Origin: Clostridium sp. CAG:354_28_25
GTDB taxonomy: Bacteria; Bacillota; Clostridia; TANB77; CAG-508
Direction of reading: 5' to 3'
Length of the DNA: 64,000 bases
NCBI GenBank assembly: GCA_001915925.1
Contig: MNRL01000008.1
Location: 1 to 64,000 of the forward strand
The notes below the pieces were generated by a model. That model searched no databases. It had not been told where the DNA came from and was given only the letters and a program-made list of their open reading frames with translations. Below are positions 1-9,323 of this stretch, in pieces (the stretch's first letter is position 1; every line of letters starts with the position of its first letter). The translations under genes were made by a program, and so were the position numbers.

Positions 1-355
1 TGAATATTTAGTTTTTTCGTTAAAAATATTCTATCAAATTGGTATCTCTTATTCAATTTTTTTCTTAAATTTTCCCTACTAAAATTTTATACTAACTTAT
101 ATATTATTTACAATCTAAAACTTATAAAAAACAAACTTATACACATAGTGGATAAAAAATTATTCACACCCTAGAAATGTTATTTATTGTCGTAAAAAGA
201 AAAAATCTGTTCTCTATTGTAATATTACGGTATTCTAGCATTTATAAAATTTGTAATATTTTGTAATAAAATGTAATTTTATTATTTTTTATACACTTAT
301 CCACAAAATTATCCACATTATACACAGATTTATTTAAGTTTTTTGTCCTTTATTA

Positions 356-384
356 TTGACTAAGTTACTTTATTTATATATAAT
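356..384 (+). promoter_or_regulatory. dnaA promoter P1 (sigma-A type)
   Basis: TTGACT at 356-361 and TATAAT at 379-384 are separated by 17 bases, nearly the consensus for the vegetative sigma factor. It lies between the two DnaA-box groups, so DnaA binding could repress it (inference). Confidence 0.7.
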
Positions 385-432
385 GTAAAAACAATAGGGA
401 ATAGTAATATTTTTTATTTTTTTTTGTAAATA

Positions 433-461
433 TTGACACTTGTATTACAGTATTTTTACAT
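433..461 (+). promoter_or_regulatory. Possible second dnaA promoter P2
   Basis: TTGACA at 433-438 is a perfect -35 hexamer, followed after 17 bases by the weak -10 TTACAT at 456-461. DnaA boxes at 473-504 lie just downstream, around the expected transcription start, which fits autoregulation. Confidence 0.45.
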
Positions 462-562
462 ATTTTTCAAAGTTATCAACAGTTGTGGATACTGTTGTGG
501 ATAACGAAAAAAAGTTACGTTATTCTTTATTCCCTTATACTTTTTAGGAAGGATTGAAAGAA

Positions 563-1906
563 ATGTCAAATGAACTAAATGAACTTTTAACTAAAGCAAA
601 AGATCTTTTAAAAGATGAAATGACAAATATTTCTTATGAAACATGGATAAAATCATTAGAAATAAGAGATTTTACTGATGATAAAATAATATTAATCGCT
701 TCTTCACCTTTTCAAAAAGATGCTGTGGAAACAAGATATTATGATTTAGTAACAAATACATTCAAATTTATTACAAATAAAGATTGTAAAATCATAGTAG
801 AATATAAGGATCCTGATTCAGAAGAAGAAGATGTTAAGTTAGAAGAAAAAAGTTTTAATGACAATGAAATTGGTGTTTCAAATAATTCTTTAAATCCCAA
901 ATACACATTTGATACATTTGTAGTTGGAAATAACAATAGATTTGCACACGCTGCTTCTTTAGCAGTTGCAGAAGCACCAGGAACTTCATATAATCCATTA
1001 TTTTTATATGGAGATGTTGGATTAGGAAAAACGCACTTAATGCATGCAATTGGACATCAAGTAATAAAAAATAATCCAAATTCAAATGTATTATATGTAA
1101 CTTCAGAAAAATTTACTAATCAATTAATTAATGCTATAAAAGATAATAAAAATGAACAATTTAGAAATAAATATAGAAATATTGATGTTCTATTAATAGA
1201 TGATATTCAATTTATAGCTGGAAAAGAAAGAATTCAAGAAGAATTTTTCCACACATTTAATACACTACATGATAATAGAAAACAAATTGTAATCTCTAGT
1301 GATAGACCACCAAAAGATATTCCTTTATTAGAAGATAGATTAAAATCTAGATTCGAATGGGGATTAATTGCTGATATATCAATTCCAGATTATGAAACAC
1401 GTTTAGCTATATTAAGGAAAAAAGCGCAAACAGACAATATAATAGTAGATGATGTAATCTTATCAACAATAGCTACAAGAGTTGCTTCTAATATAAGAGA
1501 ATTAGAAGGTGTTTTTAACAAATTAGTTGCTTTTTCCACATTAGCTAATGGTCCAATAACCATAGAAATGGCAGAAAAAGCAATAAATGATATTTCTGCA
1601 CAAAAAGAAAAAGTAATCTCAGCAGATTATATACAAGATGTAGTAGCAAAATATTTCAATATAAATAAGAAAGATTTAAAAAGTTCAAAAAGATCAAATG
1701 ATATTGCTTATCCTAGACAAATAGCAATGTACTTGTGTAGGGAAGTGGCTGGTCTTTCATTTCCTAAAATTGGTGAAGAATTTGGAAAGAGAGATCATAC
1801 AACAGTAATGCATGGATGTAATAAAATAGAAAAAGAAATAAAAGAAAATACAAATACAAAATTAATTGTGGAAAGTGTGAAAAAAATAATTTTAGAAAAA
1901 AAATAA
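563..1906 (+). CDS. dnaA: Chromosomal replication initiator protein DnaA
   Basis: DnaA binds the origin boxes and, as an ATP-bound oligomer, melts oriC and loads the helicase. The 447-residue product has the usual family length. Domain I occupies about residues 1-85, followed by a short acidic linker. The AAA+ domain has the Walker A motif GDVGLGKTH (Asp where Gly is common) and Walker B VLLIDDIQF. The C-terminal DNA-binding domain carries the signature DHTTVMHGCNKI. I place the start at ATG 563, ten bases after AGGAAGG, rather than at TTG 554, which almost touches the SD. It is first of the conserved dnaA-dnaN-recF-gyrBA cluster. Confidence 0.98.
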   Translation: MSNELNELLTKAKDLLKDEMTNISYETWIKSLEIRDFTDDKIILIASSPFQKDAVETRYYDLVTNTFKFITNKDCKIIVEYKDPDSEEEDVKLEEKSFNDNEIGVSNNSLNPKYTFDTFVVGNNNRFAHAASLAVAEAPGTSYNPLFLYGDVGLGKTHLMHAIGHQVIKNNPNSNVLYVTSEKFTNQLINAIKDNKNEQFRNKYRNIDVLLIDDIQFIAGKERIQEEFFHTFNTLHDNRKQIVISSDRPPKDIPLLEDRLKSRFEWGLIADISIPDYETRLAILRKKAQTDNIIVDDVILSTIATRVASNIRELEGVFNKLVAFSTLANGPITIEMAEKAINDISAQKEKVISADYIQDVVAKYFNINKKDLKSSKRSNDIAYPRQIAMYLCREVAGLSFPKIGEEFGKRDHTTVMHGCNKIEKEIKENTNTKLIVESVKKIILEKK

Positions 1907-2227
1907 AGTAAATATCAACCAAAAATAAAATTTTTTAAAACTTTGGTTCGCCAAAACAAATTTTTGAAAAAAGTTTTGCTTTTTTACTTACGGAAGTAAT
2001 ACATTAGATATACACAGGCAGATGTTAATAATGTGTATATAAACTGTTAATATTTCATTAATCCACATTTTTTTCAAAACCATGTGGATTAAATTACAAC
2101 TTTTCCACGAAAATATAAACATAGTTTTTTTACGGAAATAGGGACTTTCAGAACTTTTCCCCACAATTAACAACACCTAATACTATTACTTCTATAATTA
2201 TTATTTATTAATAAAGGAGAGAGAAAA
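1907..2227. other. dnaA-dnaN intergenic region
   Basis: This 321-base gap has no gene. It contains short hairpins near 1938-1977 (TTGG-ttcg-CCAA among others) that may end dnaA transcription. An 11-bp inverted repeat follows, TTAATCCACAT at 2058-2068 and ATGTGGATTAA at 2082-2092. Its arms resemble facing, imperfect DnaA boxes, so this could be a second origin part as in Bacillus subtilis. AAAGGAG at 2214-2220 serves dnaN. Confidence 0.5.
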
Positions 2228-3343
2228 ATGAAGATAGTTTGTTATAAAGACAAAATTCTTAAAGCTATTAATTCCGTAGTAAAAGCTGTAGCATCAAAAA
2301 CTACAATGCCTATACTAGAAGGAATACTTATTCAAACAAATGATAATGAAATAAAATTAACAACATATGATTTAGAAATAGGTATTGAATACATAATGGA
2401 TTGTGAAGTAGAAGAACAAGGTTCTACAGTAGTAAATGCTATAATGTTTAGTGAAATTATCAGAAAATTACCTGATACAGAAATAAAAATTTATTTAGAT
2501 GATAACAATTTATTAGTTATTGAATGTGAAGGTTCATTATATAAATTAGCAACTATGGATCCAACAGAATTTCCAGAATTACCAAGAATAAATGTTGAAA
2601 ACTCAATACAAATAGAACAAAATGTATTAAAAAATATGATTAGAAGAACTATATTTGCAGTAAGCAATGAAGAAAACAGACCTATTTTTACCGGTTGTTT
2701 ATTTGAAGTTGTAAACAATAAGTTAAATGTTGTAGCAGTAGATGGTTTTAGATTAGCATGGAGAAGTAGTTTCTTAAATGTACAAGCAAATGATTTTAGT
2801 GCTGTAATTCCTGGTAAAACATTAAATGAAGTAAATAAGATTATTTCAGATTCTTTTGAACCTATAAAAATAGGGATTTCAAAAAATCAGGCATTATTTG
2901 AAATGGATAATTGTAAAATAGTTACAAGAGTTTTAGATGGGGAATTCTTAAATTATGCTAATGTAATACCAAAAGAATGGGATACAAGAATAAGAGTAAA
3001 TAAAAATATTTTACAAAGTTGTTTTGAAAGAATTAGTTTAATCTCTTCTTCATCTGTGGAAAAAGAGAAAAAATATCCTGTAAAAGTAACTGTTGATATT
3101 GGAAAATTAACAATTTCTTGTGCAAACCAAACAGGAGATGCAAAAGAAGAAATATATGTATCAACAGAAGGAAAGAATATAGAAGCAGGATTTAATCCAA
3201 AATATTTCTTAGATGCATTAAAAGTTATCGATGATGAAGAAGTTTACGTTCATTTTGGTTCTAGTATATCACCATGTATTATTAGACCTGTTGATGAAGG
3301 TGACTATGTATACATGATATTGCCAATAAGATTAAAAGACTAA
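2228..3343 (+). CDS. dnaN: DNA polymerase III beta subunit (sliding clamp)
   Basis: The clamp encircles DNA as a dimer and gives processivity to the replicative polymerase; it also docks repair and initiation-control proteins. The 371-residue product has the family length and three repeated clamp domains of about 120 residues. Family features include a KTTMPILEG segment near residue 25 and the C-terminal DEGDYVYMILPIRL, typical of the last clamp strand. The ATG follows AAAGGAGAGAG with good spacing. It lies immediately after dnaA, as in most Bacillota, and is followed by its own terminator, so recF is transcribed from a separate promoter. Confidence 0.98.
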   Translation: MKIVCYKDKILKAINSVVKAVASKTTMPILEGILIQTNDNEIKLTTYDLEIGIEYIMDCEVEEQGSTVVNAIMFSEIIRKLPDTEIKIYLDDNNLLVIECEGSLYKLATMDPTEFPELPRINVENSIQIEQNVLKNMIRRTIFAVSNEENRPIFTGCLFEVVNNKLNVVAVDGFRLAWRSSFLNVQANDFSAVIPGKTLNEVNKIISDSFEPIKIGISKNQALFEMDNCKIVTRVLDGEFLNYANVIPKEWDTRIRVNKNILQSCFERISLISSSSVEKEKKYPVKVTVDIGKLTISCANQTGDAKEEIYVSTEGKNIEAGFNPKYFLDALKVIDDEEVYVHFGSSISPCIIRPVDEGDYVYMILPIRLKD

Positions 3344-3360
3344 AAAATAATTAGATAGAA

Positions 3361-3397
3361 AATAAGCTATTATTTAATATTATAATAGCTTATTTTT
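3361..3397 (+). terminator. Rho-independent terminator after dnaN
   Basis: AATAAGCTATTAT (3361-3373) pairs with ATAATAGCTTATT (3382-3394) around an eight-base loop and runs into a short T tract. Confidence 0.75.
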
Positions 3398-3416
3398 AAT
3401 TTGCTTAAAAAAGAAC

Positions 3417-3495
3417 TTGCTTTATTTTTTAATTATGTGTATAATGCAATATATATTTGAAAAATATCCACAGAATCTTACGGAAATGTGGATAA
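3417..3495 (+). promoter_or_regulatory. recF promoter with DnaA boxes
   Basis: TTGCTT at 3417-3422 and TATAAT at 3440-3445, spaced by 17 bases, form a clear sigma-A promoter. Just downstream lie ATATCCACA (3464-3472, one mismatch) and a perfect TGTGGATAA (3487-3495). These facing DnaA boxes cover the start of the transcript, so DnaA control of recF is plausible but inferred. Confidence 0.6.
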
Positions 3496-3511
3496 CTAAG
3501 TGGAGAACTTT

Positions 3512-4591
3512 ATGAATATAACAAAATTAAAATTAGAAAATTTTAGAAATTATGATAGCCAAGAAATAGAATTTAATAAAGGAATAAATGTCATTTATGG
3601 CGATAATGCACAAGGAAAAACAAATATATTAGAGGCTATTTTTTTATGCTCAATGGGAAAATCATTTAGGACAAGTAAAGATAAAGAGCTTATAAAAATA
3701 AATAAAGATTTTGCTAAATTAAATATCGAATATGAAAAAAGTGATAGGGAAGGAAAGATAGAATATATAATTTCTGAAAAGAAAAGCATAGCTATTAATG
3801 GGGTAAAGATAAAAAAATTAAGTGAATTGTTAGGAAATATAAATTCTATTATTTTTTCACCTGACGATATGGAAATTCTTAAAGATGGTCCACAAAAAAG
3901 AAGAAAATTCTTAAATATGCTAATAAGTCAGCTAAGACCCAGATATTTGTTTAATTTAAATGCTTATAATAAAACATTAGAACAAAGAAATAATTATTTA
4001 AGACAAATAAAACTTGAAAATAAGTCAAAAAATATGTTGGAAATATGGAATGAAAAATTAGCTAATCATGCACAAATTATATATGATTATAGAAGAGAAT
4101 TTGTTGATAAAATATTGAACAAAATAATAGATATCCACAAAAATATAACAGATAATTTAGAAGAAATAAATATAAAATATATAAGTGATTTTAAAGATAG
4201 GGAATCATATATAAAAAGATTAAATGAAAAAGTAGAAAATGATGTATATAAAGGTTATACTTCCTCAGGAATTCATAGAGATGATTTTGAAGTATATCTT
4301 AATGGAAAAAACATTAACCTATATGGCTCACAAGGGCAATTTAGAACAGCAATACTATCATTAAAATTAGCTGAATTATATGTTATTTATGATGAAATTG
4401 GGGAATATCCAATTTTGTTATTAGATGATTTTATGTCAGAATTAGATGAGAAGAGACGTAGAAAATTTGTGGAAAACATTACGGATGCGCAAGTAATATT
4501 AACAGGTACTCACAAATTGCTACTTGAAAATTTTAATTATAATATATATAATGTAAAAGATGGACAAGTAAAAAAAGAAGAACAATTTTAA
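3512..4591 (+). CDS. recF: DNA replication and repair protein RecF
   Basis: RecF is an SMC-like ABC-type ATPase that helps load RecA at gaps during recombinational repair. The 359-residue product has the usual length. Walker A GDNAQGKTNILEA lies near residue 30, and the C-terminal Walker B/D-loop LLLDDFMSELD lies near residue 305. Between them is a helical segment rich in basic residues. I choose ATG 3512 because GTGGAGA lies seven bases upstream; GTG 3500 would overlap that SD. remB and gyrB follow closely, so recF-remB-gyrB is probably one operon. Confidence 0.97.
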   Translation: MNITKLKLENFRNYDSQEIEFNKGINVIYGDNAQGKTNILEAIFLCSMGKSFRTSKDKELIKINKDFAKLNIEYEKSDREGKIEYIISEKKSIAINGVKIKKLSELLGNINSIIFSPDDMEILKDGPQKRRKFLNMLISQLRPRYLFNLNAYNKTLEQRNNYLRQIKLENKSKNMLEIWNEKLANHAQIIYDYRREFVDKILNKIIDIHKNITDNLEEINIKYISDFKDRESYIKRLNEKVENDVYKGYTSSGIHRDDFEVYLNGKNINLYGSQGQFRTAILSLKLAELYVIYDEIGEYPILLLDDFMSELDEKRRRKFVENITDAQVILTGTHKLLLENFNYNIYNVKDGQVKKEEQF

Positions 4592-4608
4592 CAAAAGAGG
4601 GATTATAA

Positions 4609-4908
4609 ATGTTTGTACACATAGGAAATAATATAATTTTAGAAGAAAAAGATATAATTGGAATATATAATATAGAATCAATGAAGGATTCAGAAGAATA
4701 TAAAAATTTAATAGAAAGTTTAAAAAGAACAGATAATCTTGTTTCACAAGCAAATGGAGATGCAAGATCATTAATAATGACAAAAGAAAATGGAAAAATA
4801 GTAGGATACGAAACAAATGTATCTACTATGTCTATAGCAAAAAGAGCAGAAGATAATAAAAATAGGAAAGGCACATTATTAGGAGGTTTTTATAATGGAA
4901 AAATATAA
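4609..4908 (+). CDS. remB: RemB-like extracellular matrix regulator (DUF370 family)
   Basis: This 99-residue protein belongs to the DUF370/RemA-RemB family, small DNA-binding regulators. The family assignment rests on the opening MFVHIGNNIILEEKDIIGIY and on the gene lying exactly between recF and gyrB, where B. subtilis has remB (yaaB). RemA controls biofilm matrix and osmoprotection genes in B. subtilis; the role of RemB here is unknown. The coding sequence overlaps the start of gyrB by 14 bases, suggesting translational coupling. The SD is GAGGGA. Confidence 0.85.
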   Translation: MFVHIGNNIILEEKDIIGIYNIESMKDSEEYKNLIESLKRTDNLVSQANGDARSLIMTKENGKIVGYETNVSTMSIAKRAEDNKNRKGTLLGGFYNGKI

Positions 4909-6826
4909 ACATGAATATGGAGCAGAACAAATACAAGTATTAGAGGGGCTAGAAGCTGTTAGAAAAAGACCAGGTATGTACATAGGAAGTGTTTCTGCAA
5001 GAGGATTACATCATCTTGTGTATGAAATAGTAGATAACTGTGTTGATGAAGCTTTAGCTGGATATTGTAAAAATATTCATGTTCAAATAAAACCAGGAAA
5101 TATTGTAACTGTTCAAGATGATGGTAGAGGTATTCCTGTCGAAATACATCCTAAGACTAAAATATCTACTGCAGAAACTGTTTATACAATGTTACATGCA
5201 GGAGGAAAATTTGGTGGAGATAGTGGATATAAAGTATCTGGAGGTCTTCATGGTGTTGGTGCTTCTGTTGTAAATGCTTTATCTGAATGGACTGAAGTTG
5301 AAATATGCCGCGATGGCGGAAAATATAGGATGAAATTCGCAAGGGGAAAAACGGTAGAACCATTAAAGAAAATAGAAGATTCAGACAAAACTGGAACAAC
5401 AGTAACATTCTTGGCAGATAGTACAATTTTTGAAACAACTAACTATGATTTTTCTGTTTTAGAAGAAAGATTTAGAGAGATTGCATTTTTAACAAAAGGC
5501 TTAAGAATAAAAGTAGAAGATTTAAGAGAGGAACCAGTAAAAAAAGCAGATTTTTGTTTTGAAGGTGGTCTAAATTCTTTTGTAGAATATTTAAATCAAA
5601 ATAAAGAAAAACTTCATAAAAAACCAATTTATATAGAAAAAACAGAAGGAGAAGTTCCTGTAGAAATAGCAATTCAATATACTACAGCATATTCAGAGAA
5701 CATTTATACTTTTGTTAATAATATAAATACTGTTGAAGGTGGAACCCATTTAGAAGGATTTAAAAGAGCATTAACAAAAGTATTTAATGATTATGCAAGA
5801 AAACATAACATTTTAAAAGAAAAAGACTCAAACTTACAAGGTGAAGATATAAGAGAAGGAATAACAGCAGTTATTTCTGTAAAAGTAAAAGAGCCTCAAT
5901 TCGAAGGACAAACAAAAACAAAATTAGGAAATAGTAATGTTACAGGTATCGTTCAATCAATGGTAAACGAGGCTTTATCTGATTTCCTAGAAGAAAATCC
6001 TACTGTTGCAAAAGCAATACTAGAAAAATGTATTGGAGCATCTAGAGCTAGGGAAGCTGCAAGAAAAGCAAGAGAATTAGTAAGAAGAAAGAGTGCTTTA
6101 GAAACATCTACATTACCAGGTAAATTGGCAGATTGTAGTGAAAAAAATGCAGATTTATGCGAAGTATATATTGTTGAGGGAGATTCTGCTGGTGGTAGTG
6201 CAAAACAAGGAAGAGACAGAAAATTCCAAGCAATACTTCCTTTATGGGGAAAAATGCTTAATGTTGAAAAGTCAAGAGCAGATAAAATATATAATAATGA
6301 TAAATTGCAACCAGTAATATTAGCTGTTGGCGCTGGAATTGGTGCAGATTTTGATATAACAAAAATAAGATATGGAAAAGTTATAATAATGGCTGATGCC
6401 GATGTTGATGGTGCGCATATTAGAACATTATTATTAACATTCTTCTTTAGATATATGAGGCCTTTAATAGAAAATGGAAATGTATATTTAGCTCAACCAC
6501 CATTATTTAAACTTGCTAAAAAGGGTATGAAAGATATTTATTGTTATACAGATGAAGAGCTAGAAGAAAAATATAAAGAGTTAGAAGAAAAAGGTATTTC
6601 AAGAGATTCTATATCTATTCAAAGATATAAAGGTCTAGGAGAAATGAATCCAGAACAATTATGGGATACAACAATGAACCCAGAAACTAGAATATTAATA
6701 AAAGTTACAATGGATGATGCAATAAAAGCAGACCAAATATTTACAGTATTAATGGGAGATGAGGTTGCACCTAGAAGGAAATTCATTGAAGAGAATGCAA
6801 AATATGTTAAGAATCTTGATGTATAA
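4895..6826 (+). CDS. gyrB: DNA gyrase subunit B
   Basis: GyrB supplies ATP hydrolysis and the TOPRIM metal site of gyrase, which introduces negative supercoils. The 643-residue length matches Gram-positive GyrB. The GHKL ATPase region shows RPGMYIGS and later GGLHGVGASVVNAL. The TOPRIM domain shows EGDSAGGSAKQGRDR and MADADVDGAHIRTLL. The C-terminus shows RYKGLGEMNPEQLW. The ATG follows AGGAGG with seven bases between and lies inside the end of remB. A strong terminator closes the operon. Confidence 0.98.
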   Translation: MEKYKHEYGAEQIQVLEGLEAVRKRPGMYIGSVSARGLHHLVYEIVDNCVDEALAGYCKNIHVQIKPGNIVTVQDDGRGIPVEIHPKTKISTAETVYTMLHAGGKFGGDSGYKVSGGLHGVGASVVNALSEWTEVEICRDGGKYRMKFARGKTVEPLKKIEDSDKTGTTVTFLADSTIFETTNYDFSVLEERFREIAFLTKGLRIKVEDLREEPVKKADFCFEGGLNSFVEYLNQNKEKLHKKPIYIEKTEGEVPVEIAIQYTTAYSENIYTFVNNINTVEGGTHLEGFKRALTKVFNDYARKHNILKEKDSNLQGEDIREGITAVISVKVKEPQFEGQTKTKLGNSNVTGIVQSMVNEALSDFLEENPTVAKAILEKCIGASRAREAARKARELVRRKSALETSTLPGKLADCSEKNADLCEVYIVEGDSAGGSAKQGRDRKFQAILPLWGKMLNVEKSRADKIYNNDKLQPVILAVGAGIGADFDITKIRYGKVIIMADADVDGAHIRTLLLTFFFRYMRPLIENGNVYLAQPPLFKLAKKGMKDIYCYTDEELEEKYKELEEKGISRDSISIQRYKGLGEMNPEQLWDTTMNPETRILIKVTMDDAIKADQIFTVLMGDEVAPRRKFIEENAKYVKNLDV

Positions 6827-6854
6827 AAAAAAGAATCCTGCGGGATTCTTTTTT
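6827..6854 (+). terminator. Terminator after gyrB
   Basis: AAGAATCC (6831-6838) pairs with GGATTCTT (6843-6850) over a TGCG loop, flanked by an A run and a T run. It isolates gyrB from the next operon. Confidence 0.85.
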
Positions 6855-6902
6855 CATATATTTAAATAGCTATAAATGTCGATTTTTGTATGACGAATTT
6901 CG

Positions 6903-6931
6903 TTGACAAATAATGGAAATGAGAGTATTAT
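6903..6931 (+). promoter_or_regulatory. Strong sigma-A promoter of the VirB4/ParA block
   Basis: TTGACA at 6903-6908 and TATTAT at 6926-6931 are 17 bases apart. The imperfect palindrome ACGAATTTCGT sits directly upstream of the -35 and could be an operator. The transcript would start about ten bases before the first SD of the block. Confidence 0.75.
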
Positions 6932-6947
6932 TGAACAAAGATAAGAG

Positions 6948-7508
6948 GTGATATATGTAAAAACAAATAATAAATCTACACAAAATTGGTTAATTGTAGA
7001 GAGTATAGATAAAAATGGAATTATAAAAATAAAAAATAAAAATATTTTTATAAAACTAATAAGAGTTCAACCAATAAATTTTAATTTAAAAACAACTTTA
7101 GAAAAAGAAGCTATTTTAAATTCATATAAGATTCTTTTAAAAACATGTAATTTTAATCTTCAAATTTTAATTCATACAAATAAAGAAGATATTTCCAAAA
7201 TCGTAAGTAATGTTAAAAAGTCAAATAATGATTCAATTTCAATTATTTCTAAAAAGTATATTGAATTTTTAAACAAAATTAATTCTGAAAAGCAAACATC
7301 CACAAAAAATTATTATATTATCATAGATGAACAAAGTGAAATAGAAAATGAAAATTTAGCAAATATTTATTATATGTTAAATGAAAAATATTTTAAGATA
7401 AAAGAATGTCTTAATAAATGTGGAAATCAAGTAAAAGAATGTAAAAAAGAAGATATTATAAAGGTTTTACATTTTTTCTTAAATACTAATTATAATTTGA
7501 ATAGGTAG
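6948..7508 (+). CDS. Small TraC/TrsD-like protein preceding VirB4
   Basis: This protein of up to 186 residues is rich in Asn, Lys and Ile and has no signal peptide or membrane segment. The segment around residues 35-70 (IKLIRVQPINFNLKT, then an alpha-helical NSYKILL) resembles the small TraC-like proteins that precede VirB4 ATPases in Gram-positive conjugation operons; this is recognition from memory, not a search. The start is uncertain. GTG 6948 lies inside the SD AAGAGGTGAT, and the ATG at the ideal distance (6955) is followed at once by TAA in another frame. The stop abuts the GTG of the VirB4 gene. Confidence 0.55.
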   Translation: MIYVKTNNKSTQNWLIVESIDKNGIIKIKNKNIFIKLIRVQPINFNLKTTLEKEAILNSYKILLKTCNFNLQILIHTNKEDISKIVSNVKKSNNDSISIISKKYIEFLNKINSEKQTSTKNYYIIIDEQSEIENENLANIYYMLNEKYFKIKECLNKCGNQVKECKKEDIIKVLHFFLNTNYNLNR

Positions 7509-9323
7509 GTGATAGAAAGAAATATTTTAAAAAAGTTTTTTATTAAAAATACAAATGAAAAACAATGTCTAGAAGAAAATTATATTTGCCCTTCATACAT
7601 AAATAATGAAAATCCTAAATATTTAGAAATAGATAATATGTATTATGCAGGTTTAATGATTGTAAATTATTTAAGAGAGAATGAAGACTTAATTTTAAAA
7701 GGAATAATAGATACAGACATAAACATGAATATTTCAATATTTTATGAAAAACAAAATAAATATAAAATTTTAAAAGAACTAACTTATAATATTGGTAATG
7801 TGTCTGCAGATTTAAAAGATATAAATAATAATAGGCAAGATGTTGACATAGCACAATATACATACAATGATGCGAAATATATAAGAAAAGAAATGCAAAT
7901 AAACAACCAAGATATATATTATTTATACATTTATATTAATGTTTTTGCAGAAACGATAAAAGAATTAGAATTTAATCTAAGTAAAGTTGAAGGTATATTG
8001 CAAGGTTCTGGCTTGCAAACTAGAAGAGCAAATTTTAGGCAAGAACAAATATATAAGTCGAGTTTACCATTAATGCATAATGATAAAGATTTACAACTAG
8101 CCACTAGAAGAAATATTTTGACAGAAGGACTCGTAAGTACATATCCGTTTATTTCTTCATCAATTTTTGATGAAAAAGGAGTATATATAGGCAGAAATAT
8201 TCATAATAATTCAATGATTTTTATAGATAGATATAATACTCAGAAATATAAAAATCCAAATATGTGTGTATTTGGAATGTCAGGAGCTGGAAAATCATTT
8301 TATATAAAATTATTAATATTAAGATATGGAATACAAGAGATAAATCAGTACGTTATAGATCCAGATAGAGAATATGGAAATGTATGTAAAGCATTAAATG
8401 GAACATTAATAAAAATAGGACCAACTTCAAATACATATATTAATGTGTTTGATATAAGAGAAGAAAGTATAGAGAAAGATGAAAAGGGATATCTCGCTAT
8501 TAAAATTGATAAACTTAAGGGATTTTTCAATTTAATATTTGGAGAAATGAATGAGGAAGAAAAATCTATTATAGAAGAAAAATTAATTAAGCTATACGAA
8601 AGTAAGAATATAAATTTTAATGATAAGAGTCTATACAAAGTAAAAAATAAAAAAGTAGTTTTTAAAGAAAGTACAGATATGCCAATATTACAAGATTTTT
8701 ATGAATTACTAGGTCAAGATGAAAGAACAAAAAGATTTTATATAAAATTGTTGCCTTTTGTAAAAGGGAGTTTAAATTATTTTAATAAATATACAAATAT
8801 AAAAATAAAAAACAATTTAATTATTGCAGATATTTATGAATTAGGTGAAGAAAATATAAAATATGGAATGTATATTTTTGTAGATTTATTTTGGGATTTA
8901 ATTAAGAAAAATCGAAAAGAAAGAAAAGTTATTTACTTAGACGAAATCTGGAGATTAATAGGTATAACATCGAATAAAGAAGTTGCTTCGTTTATATATA
9001 AAATATTTAAAACTATTAGAAAATATGGTGGAAGTGGAGTTGCTATAACTCAAGATGTATCAGATTTATTTAGTTTAGATAATGGAACATATGGAAAAAG
9101 TATTTTAAATAATTCAAATATAAAAGTATTCTTTTGTTTGGAAGAAGAAAATATTAATATATTGGAAAAATATGCAAAGTTGTCAGAAAAAGAAAAGATA
9201 GAAATTAAATCATTTTCAAAAGGAGAATGTTTAATGTTTGTTGGAAACGAGCATATTCTAGTAAAAATAGATTCATCAGACTTCGAAAAAAATATTATAG
9301 AAAAAGGGGAGATAGATAATTAA
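7509..9323 (+). CDS. VirB4/TrsE-type ATPase
   Basis: VirB4 ATPases power substrate or subunit movement at the inner face of type IV secretion channels. This product of about 600 residues has the family layout: an N-terminal half with YICPSYINNENPKYLEID, then an ATPase half with Walker A FGMSGAGKSF near residue 256 and Walker B KVIYLDEIWRL near residue 475, followed by AITQDVSDLF. No membrane helix is evident. GTG 7509 overlaps the SD-like AGGTGAT; ATT 7524 would be better spaced. It is sandwiched between a TraC-like gene and a ParA-like gene. No VirD4, relaxase or VirB6 gene is in the window, so conjugation is not supported. Confidence 0.8.
   Translation: MIERNILKKFFIKNTNEKQCLEENYICPSYINNENPKYLEIDNMYYAGLMIVNYLRENEDLILKGIIDTDINMNISIFYEKQNKYKILKELTYNIGNVSADLKDINNNRQDVDIAQYTYNDAKYIRKEMQINNQDIYYLYIYINVFAETIKELEFNLSKVEGILQGSGLQTRRANFRQEQIYKSSLPLMHNDKDLQLATRRNILTEGLVSTYPFISSSIFDEKGVYIGRNIHNNSMIFIDRYNTQKYKNPNMCVFGMSGAGKSFYIKLLILRYGIQEINQYVIDPDREYGNVCKALNGTLIKIGPTSNTYINVFDIREESIEKDEKGYLAIKIDKLKGFFNLIFGEMNEEEKSIIEEKLIKLYESKNINFNDKSLYKVKNKKVVFKESTDMPILQDFYELLGQDERTKRFYIKLLPFVKGSLNYFNKYTNIKIKNNLIIADIYELGEENIKYGMYIFVDLFWDLIKKNRKERKVIYLDEIWRLIGITSNKEVASFIYKIFKTIRKYGGSGVAITQDVSDLFSLDNGTYGKSILNNSNIKVFFCLEEENINILEKYAKLSEKEKIEIKSFSKGECLMFVGNEHILVKIDSSDFEKNIIEKGEIDN

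Larger units (their letters stand above)
121..504. other. oriC: Chromosomal replication origin (oriC), DnaA-box cluster
   Basis: The AT-rich region upstream of dnaA carries many 9-mers matching the DnaA box TTATNCACA. On the + strand: TTATACACA at 137-145, TTATTCACA at 160-168, TTATCCACA at 297-305 and 309-317, TTATACACA at 318-326, and near match TTATCAACA at 473-481. On the - strand: TGTGGATAA at 496-504, with near matches at 147-155 and 484-492. The tight group at 289-326 is the core. Position directly before dnaA-dnaN-recF-gyrBA is the classical Bacillota origin context. The DNA-unwinding element cannot be placed with certainty; both this region and the dnaA-dnaN gap are AT-rich. Confidence 0.9.

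Noticed and set aside
7509..9323. Conjugative element between gyrB and gyrA
   Set aside because: No relaxase, VirD4, VirB6, integrase or flanking repeat was found. Only the motor-type genes are present.
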